A stretch of DNA of 8,856 nucleotides from Deltaproteobacteria bacterium. GTDB lineage: Bacteria; Desulfobacterota; Binatia; Binatales; Binataceae. A program made the position numbers and the translations under genes. The stretch's first letter is position 1; each line of letters starts with the position of its first letter. This document shows, in pieces, positions 1-5,918 of the stretch. The notes below the pieces were generated by a model. The model did no database searches, was not told the origin of the DNA, and saw only the letters and a program-made list of their open reading frames with translations. The DNA lies in NCBI GenBank assembly GCA_021786815.1, contig JAJYMR010000398.1, positions 1 through 8,856 on the forward strand, read 5' to 3'.

Positions 1-79
1 CGGTAGATCGGTAAATTTTTCCGCGTCGAAGAAAAAGATTGCCGACCGCCTTTGCGTTCCCACTGCGCTCTTCCAGCAA

Positions 80-95
80 AAGAAAGTAATTTCTT
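80..95. repeat. short A+T-rich inverted repeat, possible operator
   Basis: AAGAAA-GTAA-TTTCTT is a perfect 6-bp inverted repeat around a 4-base centre, ending 12 bases before the candidate -24 element. It could bind a dimeric regulator. Its position directly upstream of the promoter match is the only support; no known operator is recognised. Confidence 0.3.
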
Positions 96-107
96 CGTCT
101 CGCTCGT

Positions 108-123
108 CGGCACAGGCGTTGCG
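108..123 (+). promoter_or_regulatory. candidate sigma-54 (-24/-12) promoter
   Basis: The sequence CGGCACAGGCGTTGCG matches the sigma-54 consensus TGGCAC-N5-TTGCW. The key GG (109-110) and GC (121-122) are exactly 10 bases apart, and only the first and last consensus bases differ. Transcription would begin near 134, leaving a leader of about 180 nt before the first gene. Sigma-54 control is known for exopolysaccharide and exosortase loci with PrsK/PrsR-like regulators; no such regulator is in this window. Such matches occur by chance in GC-rich DNA, so this remains a prediction. Confidence 0.42.
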
Positions 124-256
124 TCGGTGTCCCCACAGTTCGCAACTAGTTTGCGGACCGCAGAATCTCAAAAGATAGCAACAACGGATTTTCTCGGGTG
201 CATGCGGTTGGTGTGTGGAGCACTGCGGGTGGACGGGAGAAGAGCCGCAGGAGGGG

Positions 257-289
257 CGCGTCCCGGCGGCCTTAAACCGCTGGGACGCG
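257..289 (+). promoter_or_regulatory. strong GC hairpin in the leader
   Basis: Bases 257-269 pair with 277-289 in a 13-bp stem with one G-T wobble (265/281), around a 7-base loop CCTTAAA. A second element, GAGCCGC (242-248), is fully complementary to GCGGCTC (287-293), so an alternative pairing could displace the outer part of the stem. The hairpin ends 14 bases before the Shine-Dalgarno sequence of the first gene. No T-run follows, so it is not a simple intrinsic terminator. A role in mRNA stability or leader control is inference. Confidence 0.4.
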
Positions 290-303
290 GCTCCGTGTGG
301 CGC

Positions 304-310
304 AGGAAGG
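304..310 (+). promoter_or_regulatory. ribosome binding site of the export lipoprotein gene
   Basis: AGGAAGG, with its AGGA core 5 bases before ATG 313. It decides the start: none of the upstream in-frame starts (TTG 52, ATG 202, GTG 295) has a comparable site, and ATG 313 leads into a lipoprotein signal peptide. Confidence 0.6.
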
Positions 311-312
311 TC

Positions 313-1125
313 ATGAGCGGCGACGTTTCAGCGGTATCGATTCGACGCCGGCAGTGCGAGAGCCTGCGGCTCGCAGGGCCGCGCGCGAGCGCAGCCGCTT
401 TTATCTGCGGCGCATTGTTGCTCGCGTCGATGCTCCCGGGATGTTCTGCGGGCGCCAAGGCACGAGGAGACGTGGCGGCCGGCCGGCCGACAACCGTTGG
501 CACGGCGAACTGTCTGCCCGGCGTTTACGCCGCATCTTCGAGCGACCCCAACGTCTATCGGATTCAACCCGGCGACGACCTCGCCATCGACTTTTACCTC
601 TCGCCGGAATTCAACGACGAAGTCACCGTCGGCCCCGACGGAAAAATCACGCTCAGGCTTGTCGGGCAGCTCATGGCGGCGGGACTTACCAAGAGCCAGC
701 TGGCCCAGGAAATCGACCAGGCCTATTCGAGCGAGCTTCGCGCGCCGGACGCTGTCGTGCACGTGAAGAACATGCCCGAGCGGCAGGTTTACGTGGAAGG
801 ACAGGTGAATCATCCCGGCGCGTTCCCGCTGCTCAACGGAATGACGGCGCTGCAAGCGATCGCTCAGGCAGGCGGATTTACAGACGACGCGACCGACAGC
901 AGCGTGGTGCTTATCCGGCGCGACGCATGCGGAAACGTGCAGGGTGTGAAGCTCGACCTGGCGTCCGCCGTCGACCATCCCGGCCAGGCCGAAGACGCGA
1001 TGCTGATGCCGCGTGACGTGTTGGTCGTGCCGCGCAGCCGCATCGCCAGCGTTGACCTGTTCGTGAAGCAATACATGACAGGGGTGCTGCCGATTCCGCC
1101 GTATCTGGCTGTGCCGATTCCGTGA
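313..1125 (+). CDS. Wza-like polysaccharide export outer-membrane lipoprotein
   Basis: Predicted 270-residue lipoprotein forming the outer-membrane or periplasmic exit channel for the polysaccharide. The N-terminus has a basic region (RRR, 11-13), a hydrophobic stretch (about 25-41) and a lipobox LPGC with Cys44 as lipidation site. A Poly_export domain follows (about 80-152, beginning YRIQPGDDL, with VGPDGKITL), then one SLBB domain (about 159-240, VYVEGQVNHPGAFPLLNG and IAQAGGF). The tail holds a possible amphipathic helix (DLFVKQYMTGVLPI, 248-261). It is shorter than E. coli Wza (about 380 residues, two SLBB-like domains) and resembles the compact export proteins of exosortase-linked EPS loci. 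ATG 313 is chosen for its Shine-Dalgarno and signal peptide, although the n-region is rather long. Its stop lies 21 bases before the chain-length gene. Family assignment is secure; the transported polymer is unknown. Confidence 0.9.
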   Translation: MSGDVSAVSIRRRQCESLRLAGPRASAAAFICGALLLASMLPGCSAGAKARGDVAAGRPTTVGTANCLPGVYAASSSDPNVYRIQPGDDLAIDFYLSPEFNDEVTVGPDGKITLRLVGQLMAAGLTKSQLAQEIDQAYSSELRAPDAVVHVKNMPERQVYVEGQVNHPGAFPLLNGMTALQAIAQAGGFTDDATDSSVVLIRRDACGNVQGVKLDLASAVDHPGQAEDAMLMPRDVLVVPRSRIASVDLFVKQYMTGVLPIPPYLAVPIP

Positions 1126-1133
1126 ATGGAGGC

Positions 1134-1139
1134 AAGGAG
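1134..1139 (+). promoter_or_regulatory. ribosome binding site of the chain-length gene
   Basis: AAGGAG lies 7 bases before ATG 1147. It favours that start over the in-frame ATG at 1126, which directly abuts the TGA of the upstream gene and has no good site of its own. Confidence 0.65.
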
Positions 1140-1146
1140 CGATCGT

Positions 1147-2661
1147 ATGGCGCGCCGCGACATAAACTACTGGCTTGATCTCGCCTACCGGCGCCGTGTG
1201 ACGCTGATCGAGGTGGCAAGCGTGGTGATGGGCCTTGTCGTGCTCATCACGCTGGTGTGGCCGCCGGTTTACCGGTCGCACGCAAAAATCTTGATCCAGG
1301 ACAATCGCGCGCAACTGCTTGCCTCGCCGGCCCTGCAGACCGATTCGCCCGAAAATCCCGCGATCGTCGCCAACCCGGTGAGCGAGCAGGACCTCAATTC
1401 CGAAGTCCAATTGCTCACGAGCCTGTATCTGGTCAAGCGCGCGGTAGCCGGGCTGCGCGAGCCCTCGAACGACGACGCGATGCACGCCGTCGCGAGCCTG
1501 TTCAACACCGCGGTGGACATACCGGCGATGAGCTACCGGTCGATTCACGGAGTTGCGCCGCTCAGCGCGAAGCAGCAGTGGGCGCTCCAACTCGCGCGCC
1601 ATCTGCGCGCCTACGTGATTAATCGCTCCAATGTAATCGACATCGATTTCGAATCGCACGACGCGCAATGGTCGCGCGCTTTTCTGAACCGCCTTATCGC
1701 CCAATACCTCGCCTATCACGCGCGTATCTCGCACGACCCGCAGGCAGCGGCCTTCTTTCAAAAGCAGAGCGGGGTGCTCAACGCGCAGCTCAATCAGGCC
1801 GAGGACAGGCTTCGCGCCTATGAGATCCAGACCGGAATCACCAACCTGAGCGATCAAAAGCAGGCGCTTGTGAACCGGCTCTCGGAGCTTCAACTCGAGT
1901 ACTCGAAAACAGCCGCGGAACTGGCGTCGGCGAAGCGCCAGATGACCGAACTCAGGGGGCAGCTTGTCAGCACGCCAAGGCGAATCGGAACAAAAGTGCG
2001 CTCGGTACAGAATCTCGCGCTTCAACAGCTCAAGCCGCAGGTAATGGAACTCAAAGCCAAGCGCGCCAAGCTTCTAACGCGATATCAGCCGACCAGCCGG
2101 CGCATCCAGGAGATCGACGCGCAAATCGCCGCCTCCCAGGCAATCCTCGACCGCGAGAATCACCTCGAAGTCCAGGAAAGGAGCACCGACCTCAACCCCG
2201 TCTGGGTAAGCCTCGACACGAACTTCGAGCAGGCCGAGACCAGTGCAGCCTCGCTTAAGGCCGAACAGGACGCCCTTGCGCGGCAGATCGCCGATACGCG
2301 CAAACAGCTTGACGCGATGGTGAACGCGGGCGTTCAGATCGACCGGCTCGAGCGCGACGTCACGGCCAACAAGGAGGCTTATCTCTCGTATCTGCGCAAG
2401 GCCGAAGAGGCCCGCGCGGCCGAGGGATTGAATAGCGAAAAAATCCTCGATGTCAGCGTCGCACAGGAGCCGAACTTTCCGCTTCAGCCGGCATTTCCGA
2501 TCGTCTGGCTCAATATTGCGGTGGGTGTCCTGCTCGCTCTGAGCGCGGGCCTTGGCGCGGCATACCTCGAGGAGCGATCCGACCCGAGACTCTATTCCAC
2601 GGTTGCGATTGCGCAGGCGAGCGGATTGTCGACGGTCGCGGTTCTTCGCGACGCGCAATAG
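1147..2661 (+). CDS. Wzz/Wzc-N type polysaccharide chain-length determinant
   Basis: Predicted 504-residue inner-membrane polysaccharide co-polymerase that sets chain length and couples synthesis to the Wza-like channel. A Wzz domain covers the N-terminus, with the first membrane segment at about 19-39, followed by the periplasmic VYRSHAKILIQ strand. A long Q/E/A/L-rich middle (about 200-420) looks coiled-coil and includes RYQPTSRRIQEIDAQI. A GNVR-like end (YLSYLRKAEEARAAE) leads to a proline-spaced segment (EPNFPLQPAFP) and a second membrane segment (about 452-474). Only about 30 cytoplasmic residues follow, so the tyrosine-kinase domain of full Wzc is absent. The separate P-loop protein at 4047-4808 is its likely partner. 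The start at 1147 has an excellent ribosome site; ATG 1126 would add seven residues. The domain type is clear; partner and polymer are inferred. Confidence 0.9.
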   Translation: MARRDINYWLDLAYRRRVTLIEVASVVMGLVVLITLVWPPVYRSHAKILIQDNRAQLLASPALQTDSPENPAIVANPVSEQDLNSEVQLLTSLYLVKRAVAGLREPSNDDAMHAVASLFNTAVDIPAMSYRSIHGVAPLSAKQQWALQLARHLRAYVINRSNVIDIDFESHDAQWSRAFLNRLIAQYLAYHARISHDPQAAAFFQKQSGVLNAQLNQAEDRLRAYEIQTGITNLSDQKQALVNRLSELQLEYSKTAAELASAKRQMTELRGQLVSTPRRIGTKVRSVQNLALQQLKPQVMELKAKRAKLLTRYQPTSRRIQEIDAQIAASQAILDRENHLEVQERSTDLNPVWVSLDTNFEQAETSAASLKAEQDALARQIADTRKQLDAMVNAGVQIDRLERDVTANKEAYLSYLRKAEEARAAEGLNSEKILDVSVAQEPNFPLQPAFPIVWLNIAVGVLLALSAGLGAAYLEERSDPRLYSTVAIAQASGLSTVAVLRDAQ

Positions 2662-2671
2662 GGGAGGAGCC

Positions 2672-4039
2672 ATGTATCACGAGCATTTCGGACTAAACGG
2701 CCCGCCCTTTCAGTTCAATCCCACTCCGGACGCGATTTACCTGGGCAAGGAGCATCGCGAAGGACTCGCCTTGCTCGAATGGGGCATGACCAACGAACCA
2801 AGCGGGCTCACGGTGCTCATGGGCGAGACCGGCACCGGCAAAACCACGCTGATCTTCGCTGTGCTCGCGCGCCATTACGCGAACCTTCGCGCCGCATATA
2901 TCGGCAATCCGAAGCTCGATTTCGAGCGGATGATGCGCACGGCGCTGGAGCAGCTTGGAATCGAGGCCGGCGCGAAGAGCAAACCCGAACTGATCGACGC
3001 GCTGGCGGCCTCGCTCGACCGGCTCGCAACGGGTGAGCGTATCGCGCTCTTGTTCGACGAGGCGCAGGAACTCGCCGACGAAACGCTCGAGGAGTTGCGC
3101 CTGCTCTCCAACGTCGATACCGGCGCCGAGCGCCGGCTCCAAATCCTTCTCGTGGGACAGCCGGAACTTGCCGAACGCCTCTCGGCGTCGAAAGCCCGCA
3201 GCCTGAACGGAAGAATCGGCGCCCGCGCGGTCCTGAATCCGCTTGAGGCCGAGGAAGCCCGCGCCTACGTCGAGCATCGCGTGCACCTCCAGGGAGGCGA
3301 CGCAAGCAGCGTCTTCGCGCCGCGTGCGCTTGGCCATCTTCTTGCCCATAGCGACGGGCTTCCGCGGCGAATCAACGTGCTTTGTCACAACGCGATGCTG
3401 CTCGCGTACGGCGAGGGCAAGACGCGGGTCGAACTGGCGGCTGCAAAGGAAGCGGTTGCGGCATACGAAAATTTTTTCACCGCCGCTAAACGGCGGCCCG
3501 CCGGCGAATGGCCACGGCGGCTTCGAATTTTTCGGCCCGGGCACTTCGTCCCGATTCTGCGACTGGCGGCGCCGCTGCTCGCGCTGGTGGCGTTGGGCGC
3601 GGTTGCGGGCGGCATTTATGCGCGCTCGTCGGATTCCAGCCCCGCCCTCGTCCGTGCCGTTGCCCACGAGACTCGCGAGAAAGCGCATAACGTGGTCACC
3701 ATCGCGCCGCCGCGGCCTTCGAAACCCGTCGCCGAATCAGGGCCGACGAACACGCCGGCCCTGTTCTCGACGCCGCCGCTGCCGTCCGGCGACGTCGCGA
3801 AAGAGGCAACTCTGAAGCCCGCCGCAGAACCGAAGCAAGGCGCGAGCGCCCGTTCGCCGCGCCAGGTGCGGGTCCGATATCAAGACACGCTGAGCGCAAT
3901 CGCCAACCGTTACCTGGGCTCTCCGTATGAGGTCGATCGGCTGATGGCAGCCAATCCGCAGGTGAGAGACGCCGACCTGATCTATCCGGGCGAGATTATC
4001 CGTTTACCCGCCGCTCAATCGGCGGACGCCACGAGGTAA
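2672..4039 (+). CDS. ExeA/GspA-type AAA ATPase with transmembrane segment and C-terminal LysM domain
   Basis: Predicted 455-residue membrane ATPase. The start (MYHEHFGLNGPPFQFNPTPD) is typical of the ExeA/GspA family and of the ATPase found beside exosortase EPS genes. Walker A is GETGTGKT (51-58), Walker B is IALLFDEAQ (124-132), and a sensor-like LLVGQPEL lies at about 159-166. RIGARAVLNPL (181-191) fits the usual arginine-bearing segment, and GLPRRINVLCHNAMLLA (229-245) is the family's lid region. After the ATPase come a hydrophobic segment (about 293-315), a Pro/Ala-rich linker (about 320-395) and a LysM domain (about 398-446, with DTLSAIANRYLG and NPQVRDADLIYPGEIIRLP). The LysM should lie in the periplasm and bind peptidoglycan while the ATPase is cytoplasmic, as in ExeA. 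A GGGGAGGAG site (2661-2669) precedes ATG 2672. Role: energising or anchoring the export machine across the cell wall (inference). Confidence 0.88.
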   Translation: MYHEHFGLNGPPFQFNPTPDAIYLGKEHREGLALLEWGMTNEPSGLTVLMGETGTGKTTLIFAVLARHYANLRAAYIGNPKLDFERMMRTALEQLGIEAGAKSKPELIDALAASLDRLATGERIALLFDEAQELADETLEELRLLSNVDTGAERRLQILLVGQPELAERLSASKARSLNGRIGARAVLNPLEAEEARAYVEHRVHLQGGDASSVFAPRALGHLLAHSDGLPRRINVLCHNAMLLAYGEGKTRVELAAAKEAVAAYENFFTAAKRRPAGEWPRRLRIFRPGHFVPILRLAAPLLALVALGAVAGGIYARSSDSSPALVRAVAHETREKAHNVVTIAPPRPSKPVAESGPTNTPALFSTPPLPSGDVAKEATLKPAAEPKQGASARSPRQVRVRYQDTLSAIANRYLGSPYEVDRLMAANPQVRDADLIYPGEIIRLPAAQSADATR

Positions 4040-4046
4040 GCGAACC

Positions 4047-4808
4047 GTGGGCAAGTATTACAACGCGCTCGCTCGCGAACGCACCCGTTACGAGCACGAC
4101 TTCGGCCATCCGGCGGAAAATCCCTCGGCCACCAAGGTCGCGAGCATGACGGGTTCGCTCGCGCCGGTTGCGCTACCCGTCTTTCAGCACGTGCCGGCGG
4201 CGCTCGCGAACCAAAGCGCGATCCGCAGTCTGAGCGAACGGCTCATGCCGGTCGCGGCGGTCGAGAGTTCGGTGAGGCTTTTCGTCGCCGGATGCCGTCC
4301 GCAGGACGGAGCGTCCGCCGTAGCCGCCGCTTTCGCAATCGATCTGAGCCAGCGCCTGGGGCTGCGCACGATGCTGATAGACGCGCATCTGAGGCACCCC
4401 GTGCTCCATCGCATGTTCGCGCCCAACCGGCAGGCGGTTCCGGAACTGATCCTGAACGGCATGCTCCAGATTCGGTCGACGGACTGGACGGGACTTGAGC
4501 TTGCGAGCTGCTGTCCGGTCGCCGACGACGCGGCGCGCGACGAGATGTTGCGGCAGCTCGACGAACTTCTGAATTCGTACCGCGCCGCAGTGATCGACCT
4601 CGGCGTGAGCAGGCTGGATTCGCGGATACTGCCGCTTGCGCGCCCGACGGACCCGATCCTGCTGGTTGTCCGCTACGGCCATACCGAGCGGCGCGATCTT
4701 GCCACGACCACTGCAGCGCTCAGGGCGGCGAACCGCTCGGTGGCTGGCGTGATCTTCAACGCTACGTCCAAGCCTGTCGCGGGCGGACTGCGCAGATTGT
4801 TGGGATGA
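4047..4808 (+). CDS. CpsD/CapB-like P-loop protein with degenerate Walker A (probable pseudokinase partner of the chain-length protein)
   Basis: Predicted 253-residue cytoplasmic protein related to bacterial tyrosine kinases and MinD-type P-loop proteins. The first residues (MGKYYNALARE) match the usual N-terminus of EPS-linked CpsD-like proteins, and QSAIRSLSERLMP (56-68) resembles their EAFR/LR segment. In the P-loop the usual GEGKS reads DGAS (CRPQDGAS, 83-90), so Ala89 replaces the catalytic lysine. Walker A' reads LIDAHLR (110-116), with Asp112 kept but His114 in place of the second Asp. A Walker B-like AAVIDLG (180-186) remains. No tyrosine cluster is present at the C-terminus (RRLLG end). 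ATP hydrolysis and autophosphorylation are therefore doubtful; a structural or regulatory role with the Wzz-like protein fits better. The GTG start has a GAGGT site overlapping the TAA of the ATPase gene. The fold assignment is good; the activity is uncertain. Confidence 0.8.
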   Translation: MGKYYNALARERTRYEHDFGHPAENPSATKVASMTGSLAPVALPVFQHVPAALANQSAIRSLSERLMPVAAVESSVRLFVAGCRPQDGASAVAAAFAIDLSQRLGLRTMLIDAHLRHPVLHRMFAPNRQAVPELILNGMLQIRSTDWTGLELASCCPVADDAARDEMLRQLDELLNSYRAAVIDLGVSRLDSRILPLARPTDPILLVVRYGHTERRDLATTTAALRAANRSVAGVIFNATSKPVAGGLRRLLG

Positions 4809-4810
4809 AT

Positions 4811-4815
4811 GAGGT
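4811..4815 (+). promoter_or_regulatory. ribosome binding site deciding the dehydrogenase start
   Basis: GAGGT lies 5 bases before ATG 4821 and overlaps an earlier in-frame ATG at 4809, which follows the upstream TGA directly. It supports 4821 as the main start. Confidence 0.45.
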
Positions 4816-4820
4816 TTGAC

Positions 4821-5918
4821 ATGGAAATTATTGGAGAGACGCTTCGAAACCCGGTGACGAATGGCCGCAAGGCCGCGCCCGCGCGGCTTGGCGCCATCGC
4901 AGTGGTCGGACTTGGTTATTGGGGTCCGAACTGGGTCAGGAATCTTAACCATCTCGGGTGCGCCGAGCGCGTGATCGCCTGCGATCTCGACGCCGGACGC
5001 CGCGAACGCATCGCGCAACTCTATCCGAATACCAAAACCACCTCGCACTTCGACCGGGCGCTGGCCGATCCCGAAGTCGAAGGCGTGATTATAGCGACAC
5101 CGGTCGGAACTCATTACGAGATGGCGCGCCGCGCGCTCGAAGCCGACAAGTCAGTGCTGGTCGAGAAGCCGCTTGCGACATCGCCGGCCGAGGCCACCGA
5201 CCTGGTCGAGCTCGCGCGCGACCGCGGCCGCGTCCTGATGGTGGGACATACGTTCGAATACAGCGCGCCGGTCGTGAAGCTCCGCGACATCGTCGCGTCG
5301 GGCGAACTCGGCGAGATCTTTTACATCAGTTCCACGCGCGCCAACCTGGGCCTTCTCCAACATGACGTGAATGTCGCCTGGGACCTCGCCGTTCACGACA
5401 TCTCGATCATCCTGATGGCGATGGGACAGGTGCCCGAGGCGGTAAGCTGCCACGGCGAGAGCCACTATCGGCGCGGAATCGAGGATGTGGCGCTGCTCAC
5501 GCTGCATTTCCCGCGCGGCGTGCTCGCGTTCATTCACGTCAGCTGGCTTGACCCGAACAAGATCCGGCGCACCACCGTGGTGGGTTCGCGCAAGATGCTG
5601 GTGTATGACGACACCGCCCCGCAGGAGAAAATCCGCGTCTATGACAAGCGGGTTGACGTCCAGCGCTATTACGACACCTTCGGCGATTTCCAGTACTCGT
5701 ACCGCCAGGGCGACATCCAGATCCCGCGCATCGATGAGACCGAACCGCTGCGCCTGGAGTGCGAGCACTTCGTCGATTGCATCAGGAACGGCGCGACTCC
5801 CCGCACCGACGGACTCTCGGGGTTGCGCGTTGTGAGCGTGCTTCACGCGGCCAGCCTGTCGCTTCGAAACGGCGGCCGGATGACGGCGGTGGAGATTCCG
5901 CCGGTGGGCGCCCTATGA
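4821..5918 (+). CDS. Gfo/Idh/MocA family NAD-dependent sugar dehydrogenase (WlbA/WbpB-like role)
   Basis: Predicted 365-residue soluble oxidoreductase. The Rossmann fold opens with IAVVGLGYWGPNWVRNL (26-42), followed by an acidic strand end (VIACDLD, 51-57). ATPVGTHYE (92-100) and VEKPLA (114-119) are the family's hallmarks; Lys116 is the expected catalytic-site lysine. WDLAVHD (187-193) supplies the conserved Asp and His of the substrate site. Its neighbours are a WbpD-like acyltransferase and a DegT-type aminotransferase, the trio that makes 3-acylamino sugars, so C3 oxidation of a UDP-sugar is the likely reaction (inference; the family also includes inositol and glucose dehydrogenases). 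ATG 4821 is preferred; ATG 4809 would add four residues. The stop overlaps the next start as ATGA (5915-5918), pointing to translational coupling. Confidence 0.88.
   Translation: MEIIGETLRNPVTNGRKAAPARLGAIAVVGLGYWGPNWVRNLNHLGCAERVIACDLDAGRRERIAQLYPNTKTTSHFDRALADPEVEGVIIATPVGTHYEMARRALEADKSVLVEKPLATSPAEATDLVELARDRGRVLMVGHTFEYSAPVVKLRDIVASGELGEIFYISSTRANLGLLQHDVNVAWDLAVHDISIILMAMGQVPEAVSCHGESHYRRGIEDVALLTLHFPRGVLAFIHVSWLDPNKIRRTTVVGSRKMLVYDDTAPQEKIRVYDKRVDVQRYYDTFGDFQYSYRQGDIQIPRIDETEPLRLECEHFVDCIRNGATPRTDGLSGLRVVSVLHAASLSLRNGGRMTAVEIPPVGAL

Larger units (their letters stand above)
1..312. other. 5' leader / probable promoter region of the operon
   Basis: No convincing gene is seen here. The left part has A/T runs unlike the GC-rich rest of the window. 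It holds a -24/-12 type promoter match (108-123), an A+T inverted repeat (80-95), a CGCAA-N5-TTGCG inverted repeat (141-155), an 11-base palindrome TGCGGACCGCA (152-162), and a long GC hairpin (257-289). The frame of the first gene stays open upstream to a TTG at 52, but that stretch gives no recognisable protein. A second frame is open from the left edge to TAG at 176-178 and could be the tail of an upstream gene, but the peptide is not recognisable either. Confidence 0.6.

Noticed and set aside
2..178. Frame open from the left edge to TAG at 176-178, possible C-terminus of an upstream gene
   Set aside because: The peptide is not recognisable, is rich in Ser/Lys/Gln unlike the other proteins here, and overlaps the promoter-like site. 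It cannot be excluded without upstream sequence.
151..179. Sigma-70 style promoter TTGCGG / GATAGC with 17-base spacing
   Set aside because: Only half of the consensus bases match in each box; the sigma-54-like site is the better candidate.
249..254. Perfect AGGAGG Shine-Dalgarno sequence in the leader
   Set aside because: No start codon lies within a usable distance downstream, and the site is next to the hairpin stem, so it does not define a gene.
52..312. N-terminal extension of the export lipoprotein from TTG 52
   Set aside because: The added 87 residues have no recognisable domain and would bury the lipoprotein signal peptide; ATG 313 has a good ribosome site and leads straight into it.
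328..2025. 565-codon open frame on the minus strand across the first two genes
   Set aside because: It is antisense to two clearly recognisable genes (Wza-like, Wzz-like), is very rich in Arg and His, and shows no known domain; it is a typical GC-rich shadow frame.
3467..3496. Possible intrinsic terminator (hairpin next to an A/T run)
   Set aside because: On neither strand is the hairpin followed by a clean T-run, and it lies inside a well-supported coding frame.
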